Positions 51,605 to 60,422 of a stretch of 64,000 nt of DNA are shown here, one piece after another. The notes beneath the pieces were generated by a model. It did no database searches and was not told where the DNA came from. It worked only from the letters and a program-made list of their open reading frames with translations. Both the position numbers and the translations under genes were made by a program. Origin of the DNA: Deltaproteobacteria bacterium CG11_big_fil_rev_8_21_14_0_20_45_16 (GTDB lineage Bacteria > Bdellovibrionota > UBA2394); contig PCXB01000004.1 of NCBI GenBank assembly GCA_002787535.1, positions 1-64,000 of the forward strand. Direction: 5' to 3'. How positions within the stretch are numbered: the first letter of the stretch is position 1; every line of letters begins with the position of its first letter.

Positions 51605-52561
51605 ATGTGGATGGCTGACTTTCATATGCATACTAAATACAGCGACGGAAAACTCGAGTTGCGAGACTTGGTTGATTTGTACGGAAAACTTGGCTTTGGA
51701 GCGATCGCCATCACCGACCATCTTTGCGAAGAAAAAACTCTTCTCGGCAAGGCCGCCGCCTACCTCGACAAAACCCTAACGCCTCAGAGTTTTCCCCTCT
51801 ATCTTGAAGAGATTCGAATAGAAGCCGATCGCGCCTGGACGCTTTATCGAATGCTTGTCATTCCTGGCATTGAAATCACAAAGAACTCTCTAAGGCATCA
51901 TCGGTCAGCGCATATCCTCGCCTTAGGAATTAAAAATTATATTCGAGCCGACCTTTCTATCCCGGAAATTTTAAAAGAGATACGAAGCCAGGGAGCTATA
52001 AGCGTTGCTGCCCATCCCATTTCGAAAAATTATGTGCGAGGCGGCCACTACCATCTTTGGGATCATCGAGAAGAATTGAAAGATCTCTTTGATGCTTGGG
52101 AAATTACTGACAATGGTGAATTGCTCAAAGCCGTGGCGGAGACCAAACTTCCTAAACTTGCCAACTCTGACTTACATCGTCCCCATCAAATTCAAAGTTG
52201 GAAGAATACTTTTGGCTGCGAACGCTCCTGGGAAGCCGTAGCTGATGCGATTAGAAATCAAAATCTTGATTTCAGATTTTTCTCTTCTCCAGTCGAACCC
52301 ATGACATCCACTCTATTTCCAATTTTGCAAAACTTCAGGTCGCTTAAACATTTAGGTTCTAAACATTTTGCATCAACGGATCGTGTCAAAAGATTAAAAT
52401 ATTTTTATGCGGTGGATATATTTTCTCGATCCCGCGCAGCACGAAAGGTAAGATCGTCAGTGGGGGAGGAACTTAATGTCTCAAATATCAATGCGGGCTC
52501 GCGTCTGCATACTACTACTATCATCATTAGCAACATCATCAATCATCACACGGGCGGCTGA
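51605..52561 (+). CDS. PHP-domain metal-dependent phosphoesterase
   Basis: DFHMHTKYSDGKLELRDLVDLYGKLGFGAIAITDH; VIPGIEITKN; NSDLHRPHQI. Confidence 0.88.
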   Translation: MWMADFHMHTKYSDGKLELRDLVDLYGKLGFGAIAITDHLCEEKTLLGKAAAYLDKTLTPQSFPLYLEEIRIEADRAWTLYRMLVIPGIEITKNSLRHHRSAHILALGIKNYIRADLSIPEILKEIRSQGAISVAAHPISKNYVRGGHYHLWDHREELKDLFDAWEITDNGELLKAVAETKLPKLANSDLHRPHQIQSWKNTFGCERSWEAVADAIRNQNLDFRFFSSPVEPMTSTLFPILQNFRSLKHLGSKHFASTDRVKRLKYFYAVDIFSRSRAARKVRSSVGEELNVSNINAGSRLHTTTIIISNIINHHTGG

Positions 52562-53948
52562 TCTCGATGACAACCTTAACGCCTGGATGAACCAACGACC
52601 GTCTTCAAAATCTCAACTCACAAATGAAACCAAAGATGTGATTGTATATTTTAAAGATCCACAGTTTCACGATAGGTCTGGTCTTCTTCGATCTCATGCA
52701 CTCGAAGAAGAACAGACCTATGTTACAAGCGAGATTGCGATCAACAATGTCGGTCTTCGAAAGGACCTGGATGGAAACTCAAAAGTAATCGATTCCTTTT
52801 GGTCTTCCAATGCAAGTTTCGTTCGAGTTGATCGAGCCAGCCTCAAGCGTCTAGCTAAGCGAGACGATATCAAGGGCATTCTAGCTAACGAAATCATTAG
52901 TCTTGATGTTCCGATCGTATCGAACGCCACCAAGGCGTCGTTAGGCGAAGACGAAAATACCTACGGGCTTGATCTCATTCATGCGCCTCAGGCGTGGGAA
53001 AAGGTCGATAAGCGAATCGCTCCCGTTGTGGGAATCATCGACTCAGGGATTGATCAAACACATCCCGACTTACTCGATCGTGTGATCGCCGGTCAGGACT
53101 TTACTTCTGACGGAACCATTGATGATCGCAACAGTCACGGAACACATGTGGCAGGAACGATCGCGGGTGGTAATCGATCAGGTACGGCCATCGGCGTGGC
53201 GCCTAACGCCAAACTGGTCATCGGCAAAATATTTGATGATCGTGGATCAACTGATCTTGCGACTATCTTAAGAGCCATGGAATGGATCATGAACCCAGAC
53301 GGTGACCCCAATACGGATGACGCACCTCGCGTTGTCAGCAACTCGTGGGGAGCTTCAAGCCAATTCATTTTGGGCTTTCGAAATATTGTCAAAACTTGGC
53401 GGCGATTTAATATCTTTCCAAGTTTTGCAGCAGGAAATTCTGGATCCGGTTGGATGACGACAGGTGCCCCGGGTCGCTACCCAACAGCTTTCGCCGTTGG
53501 CGCTCTTGATTCGAAGCAAGTCGTCACAAGCTTCAGTAGCCGAGGTCCAAGCTTCTGGTTTAAGGCCTGGGGCACCCGCGAAGATCGCGAAATGGGTTGG
53601 TTCGAGCGGTGGACGCCTCGACTCTATACGAAGCCTGATATTGCCGCGCCTGGATTGGATGTCTTGTCCTCTTTGCCTGGGGGCAGCTACGGTCGCTACT
53701 CAGGAACAAGTATGGCAACGCCACATATCACCGGCGTTGTTGCCTTAGCATTATCAGCCAATCCTGGTTTAAGCGTTGATCAGCTTGAGCACATTATCGA
53801 ATCAACTGCCGTGGATCTTGGAAAATCCGGACACGATAATGCTTACGGCAACGGATTGGTACAAGCGGATAAAGTCGTCGAAGCGGCCCTTGCACTACCC
53901 AACCAATCGAAAGCATTCACTGATACGAACCCAGACTCAATGGATTAA
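52476..53948 (+). CDS. S8 (subtilisin-like) serine protease, exported
   Basis: Catalytic triad motifs VVGIIDSGIDQTHPDL, NSHGTHVAGTIAGG, YSGTSMATPHITGV; I9-like propeptide; signal peptide; SD GGGGGAGG. Confidence 0.95.
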   Translation: MSQISMRARVCILLLSSLATSSIITRAADLDDNLNAWMNQRPSSKSQLTNETKDVIVYFKDPQFHDRSGLLRSHALEEEQTYVTSEIAINNVGLRKDLDGNSKVIDSFWSSNASFVRVDRASLKRLAKRDDIKGILANEIISLDVPIVSNATKASLGEDENTYGLDLIHAPQAWEKVDKRIAPVVGIIDSGIDQTHPDLLDRVIAGQDFTSDGTIDDRNSHGTHVAGTIAGGNRSGTAIGVAPNAKLVIGKIFDDRGSTDLATILRAMEWIMNPDGDPNTDDAPRVVSNSWGASSQFILGFRNIVKTWRRFNIFPSFAAGNSGSGWMTTGAPGRYPTAFAVGALDSKQVVTSFSSRGPSFWFKAWGTREDREMGWFERWTPRLYTKPDIAAPGLDVLSSLPGGSYGRYSGTSMATPHITGVVALALSANPGLSVDQLEHIIESTAVDLGKSGHDNAYGNGLVQADKVVEAALALPNQSKAFTDTNPDSMD

Positions 53949-54011
53949 TTTGTACAAAGTTTTTCTCCCGCTCATGTGAGAGAAATCCCAACAACAAACA
54001 GAAATCCCCAC

Positions 54012-54043
54012 GGAGGCCGACCCCAAGTCGGCCTCCCTTTTTT
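54012..54043 (+). terminator. Rho-independent terminator after S8 protease gene
   Basis: GGAGGCCGAC-CCCAA-GTCGGCCTCC followed by CTTTTTT; 10-bp perfect stem. Confidence 0.92.
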
Positions 54044-54110
54044 GTACTCCAAGCCCCTGGCAGAATACTCCTTGCTTGGCCGGTCTAAATATTGCAATAC
54101 AAGATCTTAA

Positions 54111-55967
54111 ATGACGCCCCGGAAGTTCCTTCAAATCTTGATCGGCCTTCTATTTTGGCTTCAAATCCCAAGACTTGAAGCTCAGGTTTATTCCGATCTT
54201 CCCAGCGCGCCTTGGGTATTAAGGCTGATTCTTCCGACCCCGGAAGGGCGAACCGATTCTGGAGTTCGGTGCGAAATTCTTGCTTCTCCTGATGCTTCCT
54301 TAATAGGGCAAATAGGACATCTAAGTCTCAAGCAAGCAGAGGGGGAGAGCCGTTGGACCGACCACTTATACAATATTCCTCTCAGCCCCGACGGCATCGA
54401 TGTTCAAATGGATAAGAGAGCCGAGCACGGCCGTGAACAAGGCCTTATTCAACCAGAACGCCTAGATGGCCTACAAAATGTTAGCCTCCTCCAGAGTTTG
54501 GCTGGAGCTCGTCCCAAAGACGATATGATTGTTCGACTGGATGAAGTGCCCGAGATTCAAAAAACTAATGAAGGTTTTAAAATCATTATTTCGCGAGAAC
54601 CTATTCAGGTCGCCGGACCCGCACGGATTTTTGTTCAGTTTCAAGGGCCCGTAGGAAAAATTGGCTGGTCCAATTCTATCTACACGGCAGGATATGTTCG
54701 TCATTATGATCCGCAAGCCAGAGGTTTCCGTGGTGCCATTGAGTTGATTCGTTTCAATCTAATCGATTCAGATCTAGACGAGGGCAATGAAAGTGTTGGC
54801 CCCCTCTACCGACCTATCGCCACGCTTCGAGGCATTGGGTCCCATCCTTGGAACGAAGGTGGATTTTTTCTCTACGGAAGAAGAGACTCAGATGGAATTT
54901 TTTTCGCTGAAGCTTTGGTCCCCGCCGACTTATATCGCCTGCCTTCCGCGCAAGAGGATCTGCCCCTTCTTGAGTCACAATTGCCCTTCCGAGATGCGAT
55001 ATGGGAAGACATTGAAGATTTACGCGCTACGGGTGAAATGCTTGAAATTCCATTTGCTATGCCGGCTTGGAATTTACACCAAGGTTCTGAGTTCCTCCTT
55101 CTCCATACGTTTGGTGGAAACTCAGCTTCCCCTCGAACTTTTGGATTTATCGCCGGTCATTCATCCTGGGGAACGGCTCGCGTGGAGCGCAACCCCTGGA
55201 CCCATGAGGCCCTACTTGTTCCAACTTACGAACAAGTCTACGCTCACAATTCTCGAGGCATCATTTCGGGCCGTCAGGATGCCGCTGAATATTGGGGTAA
55301 TTTTCAACGGGGCAATGGTTGGTCTCGTGCAGGAACTGATATCGCTTTTCCCTTGCCCATCTTGACGGATCCTTTGCGAATCAAGGGTCAAAATATTGTT
55401 CCTATGGATTGGATTCGCTTTCATCTTTCCGAAATGATGTATCGCTATCGAACAGGCGATGGATCTGGAGTTGCCTTTGTCACCGCGTGTAGTTCTTGTG
55501 CACAAGATTCCAATCAGGCCTTTCTTACGGCGATCGAGGAATTTATCCGTTGGCATAAATCTCAAACTAAAGACTTAGAGCTATCGCCTCAAGATCGTAC
55601 GCAAATTGCCTTACTCGAACAACTCGCTTTGGATTATCGACGGGAATTCGGAAGCCAGCATCTGCTACCATTCTTGGGCAATGAACCCATTTCAACTGTT
55701 GTACGAAATGCGGATTCTAAGACTGAAAAACTAAGGGCTATCTATTGGGGACTGACACGCTATCGAAGTCTTTTTCCGCGGGCTTTCGTAGATCGAATGT
55801 TTGGCGTCTTGAGGCCATTTGCTTTTGGACGAACTCTTATCATCCAAACCGGCTTAATGGCGCTTGATCCTTCGGCTCCTGAGAATCTTCAACCAAAACC
55901 GCCAACGAGCCCGCTAAGCAAGCTTCGTGGATTTTGTAGAAGTCTTTTCGGCGCCCTGGTCAATTAG
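54111..55967 (+). CDS. hypothetical exported protein
   Basis: Signal peptide FLQILIGLLFWLQIPRLEA|QVYSD; no family recognised. Confidence 0.75.
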   Translation: MTPRKFLQILIGLLFWLQIPRLEAQVYSDLPSAPWVLRLILPTPEGRTDSGVRCEILASPDASLIGQIGHLSLKQAEGESRWTDHLYNIPLSPDGIDVQMDKRAEHGREQGLIQPERLDGLQNVSLLQSLAGARPKDDMIVRLDEVPEIQKTNEGFKIIISREPIQVAGPARIFVQFQGPVGKIGWSNSIYTAGYVRHYDPQARGFRGAIELIRFNLIDSDLDEGNESVGPLYRPIATLRGIGSHPWNEGGFFLYGRRDSDGIFFAEALVPADLYRLPSAQEDLPLLESQLPFRDAIWEDIEDLRATGEMLEIPFAMPAWNLHQGSEFLLLHTFGGNSASPRTFGFIAGHSSWGTARVERNPWTHEALLVPTYEQVYAHNSRGIISGRQDAAEYWGNFQRGNGWSRAGTDIAFPLPILTDPLRIKGQNIVPMDWIRFHLSEMMYRYRTGDGSGVAFVTACSSCAQDSNQAFLTAIEEFIRWHKSQTKDLELSPQDRTQIALLEQLALDYRREFGSQHLLPFLGNEPISTVVRNADSKTEKLRAIYWGLTRYRSLFPRAFVDRMFGVLRPFAFGRTLIIQTGLMALDPSAPENLQPKPPTSPLSKLRGFCRSLFGALVN

Positions 55968-57175
55968 CGCAAGCGGCGCCAAGGAGCGGCCGCATTGGCC
56001 GTTGGGATATCTCCAAATTCTGTGGCCGAAGTCTTTACTCGAAGAATAACTGAGGAAAGACTCTGATCATTTGAATAAGATGGCTCCAACCATATGGGGT
56101 GCTTAGGATAGTTAAGGTCATCTCCCGCATGAATGAACTGATAAGCGAAGTATCCCGTTGGATCCACTGAGGTAGTGAGTGGAAATGTATAAGTCGCAAT
56201 GATTGAGGCGCAGTTCGCAAGAAGGGCCTGTCGATATCTCCCGAAATAATCGACCGCCCGCTTCTCAAATAACTTAACCGCCTCACTATCATCCAAAACT
56301 TTGACATCCTCAAAGTAATCTCGAAAGGCTGTGGCGATGGCTGACGCGTTTGCTTGCAAATCTTCCGGCTTTTGAAATCCTATCCGTTTCGCTCTCAGCC
56401 AGTCCATGAGCTCAACAAATCGAAAAGCGAACTTCATATCTTCATTCGAAGGACCAAATCGCCGAGTGAGATAACGAGAAATAAAACTCACGGTCGAAAA
56501 TACACCCCCGCGCCCTAAAGATTCACCCGACTTATCTCTCCACTCAACATCCACCCAAAACAAATCTTCATCCATTCCGTTAGGCTTCCCAACCGACCAA
56601 TAAAAATTCATTTGAGGAGTCAAACCCGGCGATGATTTCTCGATGCGAGCTCCAATAAAATCTGGAAGCTTTGTATTTGAAGTCGAGCTGCCCCAAATCT
56701 CAATCTGATCGATGGACTGAGTAGAGCCAGATTCCAAAGAGTCTACAACGATTCTTTGGGTGTCGTCAGGATGCGGCATTTTAAAGTCCGTTGGAGATTT
56801 TCGGATCATCCAAAATTCCATGATCGAATCATCCAGATCTTTACTCGGAAATCTCAAAAATAAAGTCTTGTTATCGATCTCGGCATTCAGAATATAGTTT
56901 GCGCTTCTGTCTGGAGCAACCAAAAGGGCCAAGGCCCTTTGTTGTTTACTGTGACCTTTGTAACGAGGATTTCTTGAGAACAGCCACTGATCGTAGGTTG
57001 GATTATCCACACGAATAATCTGAAGCTGCCAAGAGTTGGACGAAGGGGTTTGAATGGCGATATCCAAAACCGAAATCGTACCAAATACCTCTTCGGCTTC
57101 AGCTCGCGATGTTACGGGAGGGGCTAGTAGATCTCCTCCCAATAACATTACGAATAATAGTGGTGATAACAACAC
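55964..57175 (-). CDS. hypothetical exported protein
   Basis: GTG start; hydrophobic N-terminus MLLSPLLFVMLLGGDLLAPPVTSRAEA; convergent 4-nt overlap with previous gene. Confidence 0.7.
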   Translation of the reverse strand: MLLSPLLFVMLLGGDLLAPPVTSRAEAEEVFGTISVLDIAIQTPSSNSWQLQIIRVDNPTYDQWLFSRNPRYKGHSKQQRALALLVAPDRSANYILNAEIDNKTLFLRFPSKDLDDSIMEFWMIRKSPTDFKMPHPDDTQRIVVDSLESGSTQSIDQIEIWGSSTSNTKLPDFIGARIEKSSPGLTPQMNFYWSVGKPNGMDEDLFWVDVEWRDKSGESLGRGGVFSTVSFISRYLTRRFGPSNEDMKFAFRFVELMDWLRAKRIGFQKPEDLQANASAIATAFRDYFEDVKVLDDSEAVKLFEKRAVDYFGRYRQALLANCASIIATYTFPLTTSVDPTGYFAYQFIHAGDDLNYPKHPIWLEPSYSNDQSLSSVILRVKTSATEFGDIPTANAAAPWRRLR

Positions 57176-57186
57176 GAAGACTTTCT

Positions 57187-57738
57187 CTAGTCACAAGCAT
57201 TCGAATTTGATTTGCACCAATCGAAAGCGTCTACTTCGCAGAAGTCCCCGGTTCTGGTTTGGCAAGTGTCTTTGGTTTGGCCTTTTTGACAACATTCGTT
57301 GTTAGCCGGACAATTTTCATCCATGGTCATCTGAAAAACAGTATTCATGATTTGATTGGCTTCACCAAAAGCCCGCGCATAGACTCGCTCGGCTTCCTAG
57401 GCCGTTTGATCTTGAAAGCTAAAAGGATCCGCGGGAAAAGGAAAATTTACAAATGTTTGACGGCCAGGGTAAGCCAGATCGTTAAAGCCACTCAGTATGG
57501 GGCATTTTCCTTGCGAGTTTGACCGCTGAAGTCGAAGTTGAACGCCCGGCCATTGAGCAATTACCTTAAATGGTACTAATTTATCGAACTGGCCAATTGC
57601 CGCAAAATAATTGGCCGCCCACTGATAGCGTGAATTGGCCGTGTTTTGATTCGACGATTCGTTTTCAGGGCGCTGAGAAAAGCCTGCGAATGATATAAGT
57701 GCAAATAAAATAGTAAGTATGAGGGGTGAACGTTTCAT
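57187..57738 (-). CDS. small exported Cys-rich protein with an in-frame TAG at 57397-57399
   Basis: SD GAAGGAGATTACTT-ATG; signal peptide ILFALISFAGFS|QRPEN; reading continues in frame past TAG for 69 codons to a second TAG (EAERVYARAFGEANQIMNTVFQMTMDENCPANNECCQKGQTKDTCQTRTGDFCEVDAFDWCKSNSNACD). Confidence 0.55.
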
Positions 57739-57764
57739 AAGTAATCTCCTTCGTTTATAAATTT

Positions 57765-57788
57765 GAAATTCAAATCGAAATTCAAATT
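57765..57788 (-). repeat. 12-bp near-perfect tandem repeat upstream of the amber-interrupted gene
   Basis: GAAATTCAAATC GAAATTCAAATT. Confidence 0.6.
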
Positions 57789-57900
57789 CGAGTTGATGTT
57801 CACTTAAGCCCCATGACTTAGTGTGTCAATTTCGCTGGGGCACGATGTTTGCGTTTGCTGGGCGTTTGTGAAACGAGGAAATTGCTCATAATCCAGACAC

Positions 57901-58263
57901 TTGCATTTGTTTCGAAATGAATGCAACTTTGCAGGCAAGGTGGACCTTGAAAAGCATTCGACTGAAGCAGAATACATCGTTGGCAATGAACTTGAACTGA
58001 AGGAGCTCGACTCAGCGATTAATTTGGAATCAAAAAATGGCGTTACCGTTCTCCTTAACGCGCGAGCCTTCCAAACCTCTACTGGGGAACAGCGAATTCA
58101 TGCGAAGGTAACGGTAACAGGCACTGAACAAGCCGCTCAAGTTCCACCACTCGCGATAAATCTACCCCTTGATACAACAGGATTTACCTATTCAGGTGCT
58201 TGTGATGATCCTAGTGATGTAGGAACGTATTCCGTTCACCTTGCAATTAGGGATACGGACTAA
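57901..58263 (+). CDS. hypothetical protein
   Basis: ORF with plausible composition but weak TTG start; uncertain. Confidence 0.35.
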   Translation: MHLFRNECNFAGKVDLEKHSTEAEYIVGNELELKELDSAINLESKNGVTVLLNARAFQTSTGEQRIHAKVTVTGTEQAAQVPPLAINLPLDTTGFTYSGACDDPSDVGTYSVHLAIRDTD

Positions 58264-58266
58264 AGA

Positions 58267-59286
58267 TTATCCATGCCCACCCATCAAAAAATCCTCTTTA
58301 AGAAATTCGAAGTCCCGCCCCTCTAGATGCGTCTCAAAAAACTCACGGCCATAAACCCAGACTTCTTCAAAACTTGTAAGTGAAAAGGTTTTTTGACGAA
58401 ATTCTTTGCAATGAGGAAATCCGGCGGAATACCAAATCAAAAATTTCTTCGATTGCAATAAGGCTGATCGAGCATTGCTTCGCATTTCCAAAAGCTTCTT
58501 TTGCAGATCCATCAGTGCGAAATACTCGTCGGCTGTGGCGATGGCGTATGAGCCCGTGCGCAAGAGTTCGCGAGCCTGACGGAAAATAAATGGATTACGG
58601 AGCGCTCCCCTTCCAATCATAACGGCATCCACGGCATAAGTTTTCAATCTCTCGACCGCTTTTTCCGGCGTATTGATATCCCCGTTACCTAAAATCGGAA
58701 TCTTAACCTTAGATTTGATATTTCCGATTAATTCCCAGTCTGCCTCACCCGAATAGCCCTGCGCTCGCGTACGCGCATGGATTGCCACCCACGTAATGCC
58801 GACATCCTCAGCCACGCGAACAACCTCTAAGGCATTGACACTTTCGGCATTCCATCCCGAGCGAATCTTTATCGTTACCGGAAATTTGACGGCCCTGACC
58901 ATGGCCGATAAGACTTTGCCCAATTCAACGGGGTTTCGGCACATCACACTCCCTGCGCCCTTTTTAACAATTTTACTCACGGGGCAGCCCAAATTAAGAT
59001 CCACAAAATCCGCTCCCAGCTTCTCTATATATTGAGCTGCCTTTACTAGGAGCTCGGAGCGCTCACTGAAGATCTGCAAACCAACCGGCCTCTCTCCCTC
59101 ACGAAATTCCAAAAGTTCTCGAGTGCGCCCACTATCGTATTCAAGGCCGTTGGCCGACGCCAATTCGGATACCACTACCGAAGCCCCTACCCGTCTCATA
59201 AGCTGCCGAAACGGGCTATTGGTGATCCCCGCCATGGGGGCCAAGACAAAAGGCGTCTCCAGCTCAAAAGGCCCAAGATTATGCAT
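58267..59286 (-). CDS. dusB: tRNA-dihydrouridine synthase
   Basis: LAPMAGITNSPFRQLMRRVGASVVVSELASANGL; DLNLGCPVSKIVKKGAGS; NGDINTPEKA; MIGRGALRNPFIF. Confidence 0.94.
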   Translation of the reverse strand: MHNLGPFELETPFVLAPMAGITNSPFRQLMRRVGASVVVSELASANGLEYDSGRTRELLEFREGERPVGLQIFSERSELLVKAAQYIEKLGADFVDLNLGCPVSKIVKKGAGSVMCRNPVELGKVLSAMVRAVKFPVTIKIRSGWNAESVNALEVVRVAEDVGITWVAIHARTRAQGYSGEADWELIGNIKSKVKIPILGNGDINTPEKAVERLKTYAVDAVMIGRGALRNPFIFRQARELLRTGSYAIATADEYFALMDLQKKLLEMRSNARSALLQSKKFLIWYSAGFPHCKEFRQKTFSLTSFEEVWVYGREFFETHLEGRDFEFLKEDFLMGGHG

Positions 59287-59389
59287 TATGGGGCCTTACC
59301 TATCATAGATAGCCAAATTTCCCAGCCTTTTCATTTTCAGGTGATAAGCTCTTGAGTCGTCAAGATCTTGGAGTAAAAGTCTCTTCAAT

Positions 59390-60358
59390 ATGATGATGGT
59401 TCCCTCTTCCTTTAGTTCAAAAAAATTAGGTTTTGTTTTTCCCGGACAGGGCTCACAAAGCGTTGGGATGGGCTTTGAGTTAGCCGAAAGATTTGGGGAC
59501 TTTCAAAAAATCTATGGCCAGTGCCTCCAAGAAGCTGACGATACTCTAGGTTTTAATCTCTCAAAGCTAATGAGGAATGGGCCAGCCGATGAATTGAAGC
59601 TTACCCCAATCACTCAACCTGCCCTCCTATGCCTAAGCACAGCTCTTGGTGGGTGGCTTAAGGCCAATGATATTAAGGCCGATATTTGCATGGGCCATTC
59701 GCTTGGTGAGTATTCGGCACTTGTGCATGCCGAATCACTTTCTTATTCGGACGCGCTCCGCATCGTTCACGCTCGAGGAGAATTTATGAACGAAGCTGTC
59801 CCGGCGGGACTTGGCGGAATGGCCGCTCTGGTTGGCGCCTCCATCGATGACGCTCGCGCCATTTGCCAGGCTGTTGCGACGAAGGATTTAGTTCTCGAAC
59901 CATCCGTCATCAATTCTCCTGGTCAGATCGTTATATCGGGACATAGCAAAGCCATCGACCTTGCGGAAGAAAAAATTCAGAATCTGGGCATTCGAAAGAT
60001 TGTTAAGTTGGAAGTTTCAGGACCCTTTCACTGTTCGCTTTTGAAATCAGCCGGTGAAAAACTTGGCGAACTGTTGGCAGGCGTTTCGGTAAAAGCGCCT
60101 TCGGTTCCGGTCGTGTTCAATACAACCGGCAAACCCGAGACCGATCCGAAACATATAGTACAAAATCTTATCCACCAGGTTTCTCGAACCGTACTTTGGG
60201 CTGACTGCATTCACTATGCGTCGGATGAGACTGGAATTAATGACTTTATTGAGCTTGGTTCGGGAAAGGTTTTGACAGGCCTCATTCGAAAGATCCTTCC
60301 CGATGCCCGATGCACGCCACTCGAAGGCCTGCAAAAACTGGAGCTTATAGCAGCCTAG
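59390..60358 (+). CDS. fabD: malonyl-CoA:ACP transacylase
   Basis: FVFPGQGSQSVGMGFEL; ICMGHSLGEYSALVHAESLSY; VSGPFHCSLLKSA. Confidence 0.95.
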   Translation: MMMVPSSFSSKKLGFVFPGQGSQSVGMGFELAERFGDFQKIYGQCLQEADDTLGFNLSKLMRNGPADELKLTPITQPALLCLSTALGGWLKANDIKADICMGHSLGEYSALVHAESLSYSDALRIVHARGEFMNEAVPAGLGGMAALVGASIDDARAICQAVATKDLVLEPSVINSPGQIVISGHSKAIDLAEEKIQNLGIRKIVKLEVSGPFHCSLLKSAGEKLGELLAGVSVKAPSVPVVFNTTGKPETDPKHIVQNLIHQVSRTVLWADCIHYASDETGINDFIELGSGKVLTGLIRKILPDARCTPLEGLQKLELIAA

Positions 60359-60422
60359 ATTCGTTTTTAAAGCCGTCTTGAGCTCCAAAGACCTATTTGC
60401 TAGCTTTCGGTAGAGCTTCAAT

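Noticed and set aside
55212-55565. Antisense and alternative-frame ORFs over 60 aa within long genes (e.g. 55212-55565, 54787-55365, 46693-47079)
   Set aside because: Entirely inside well-supported CDSs; composition is shadow-frame-like.
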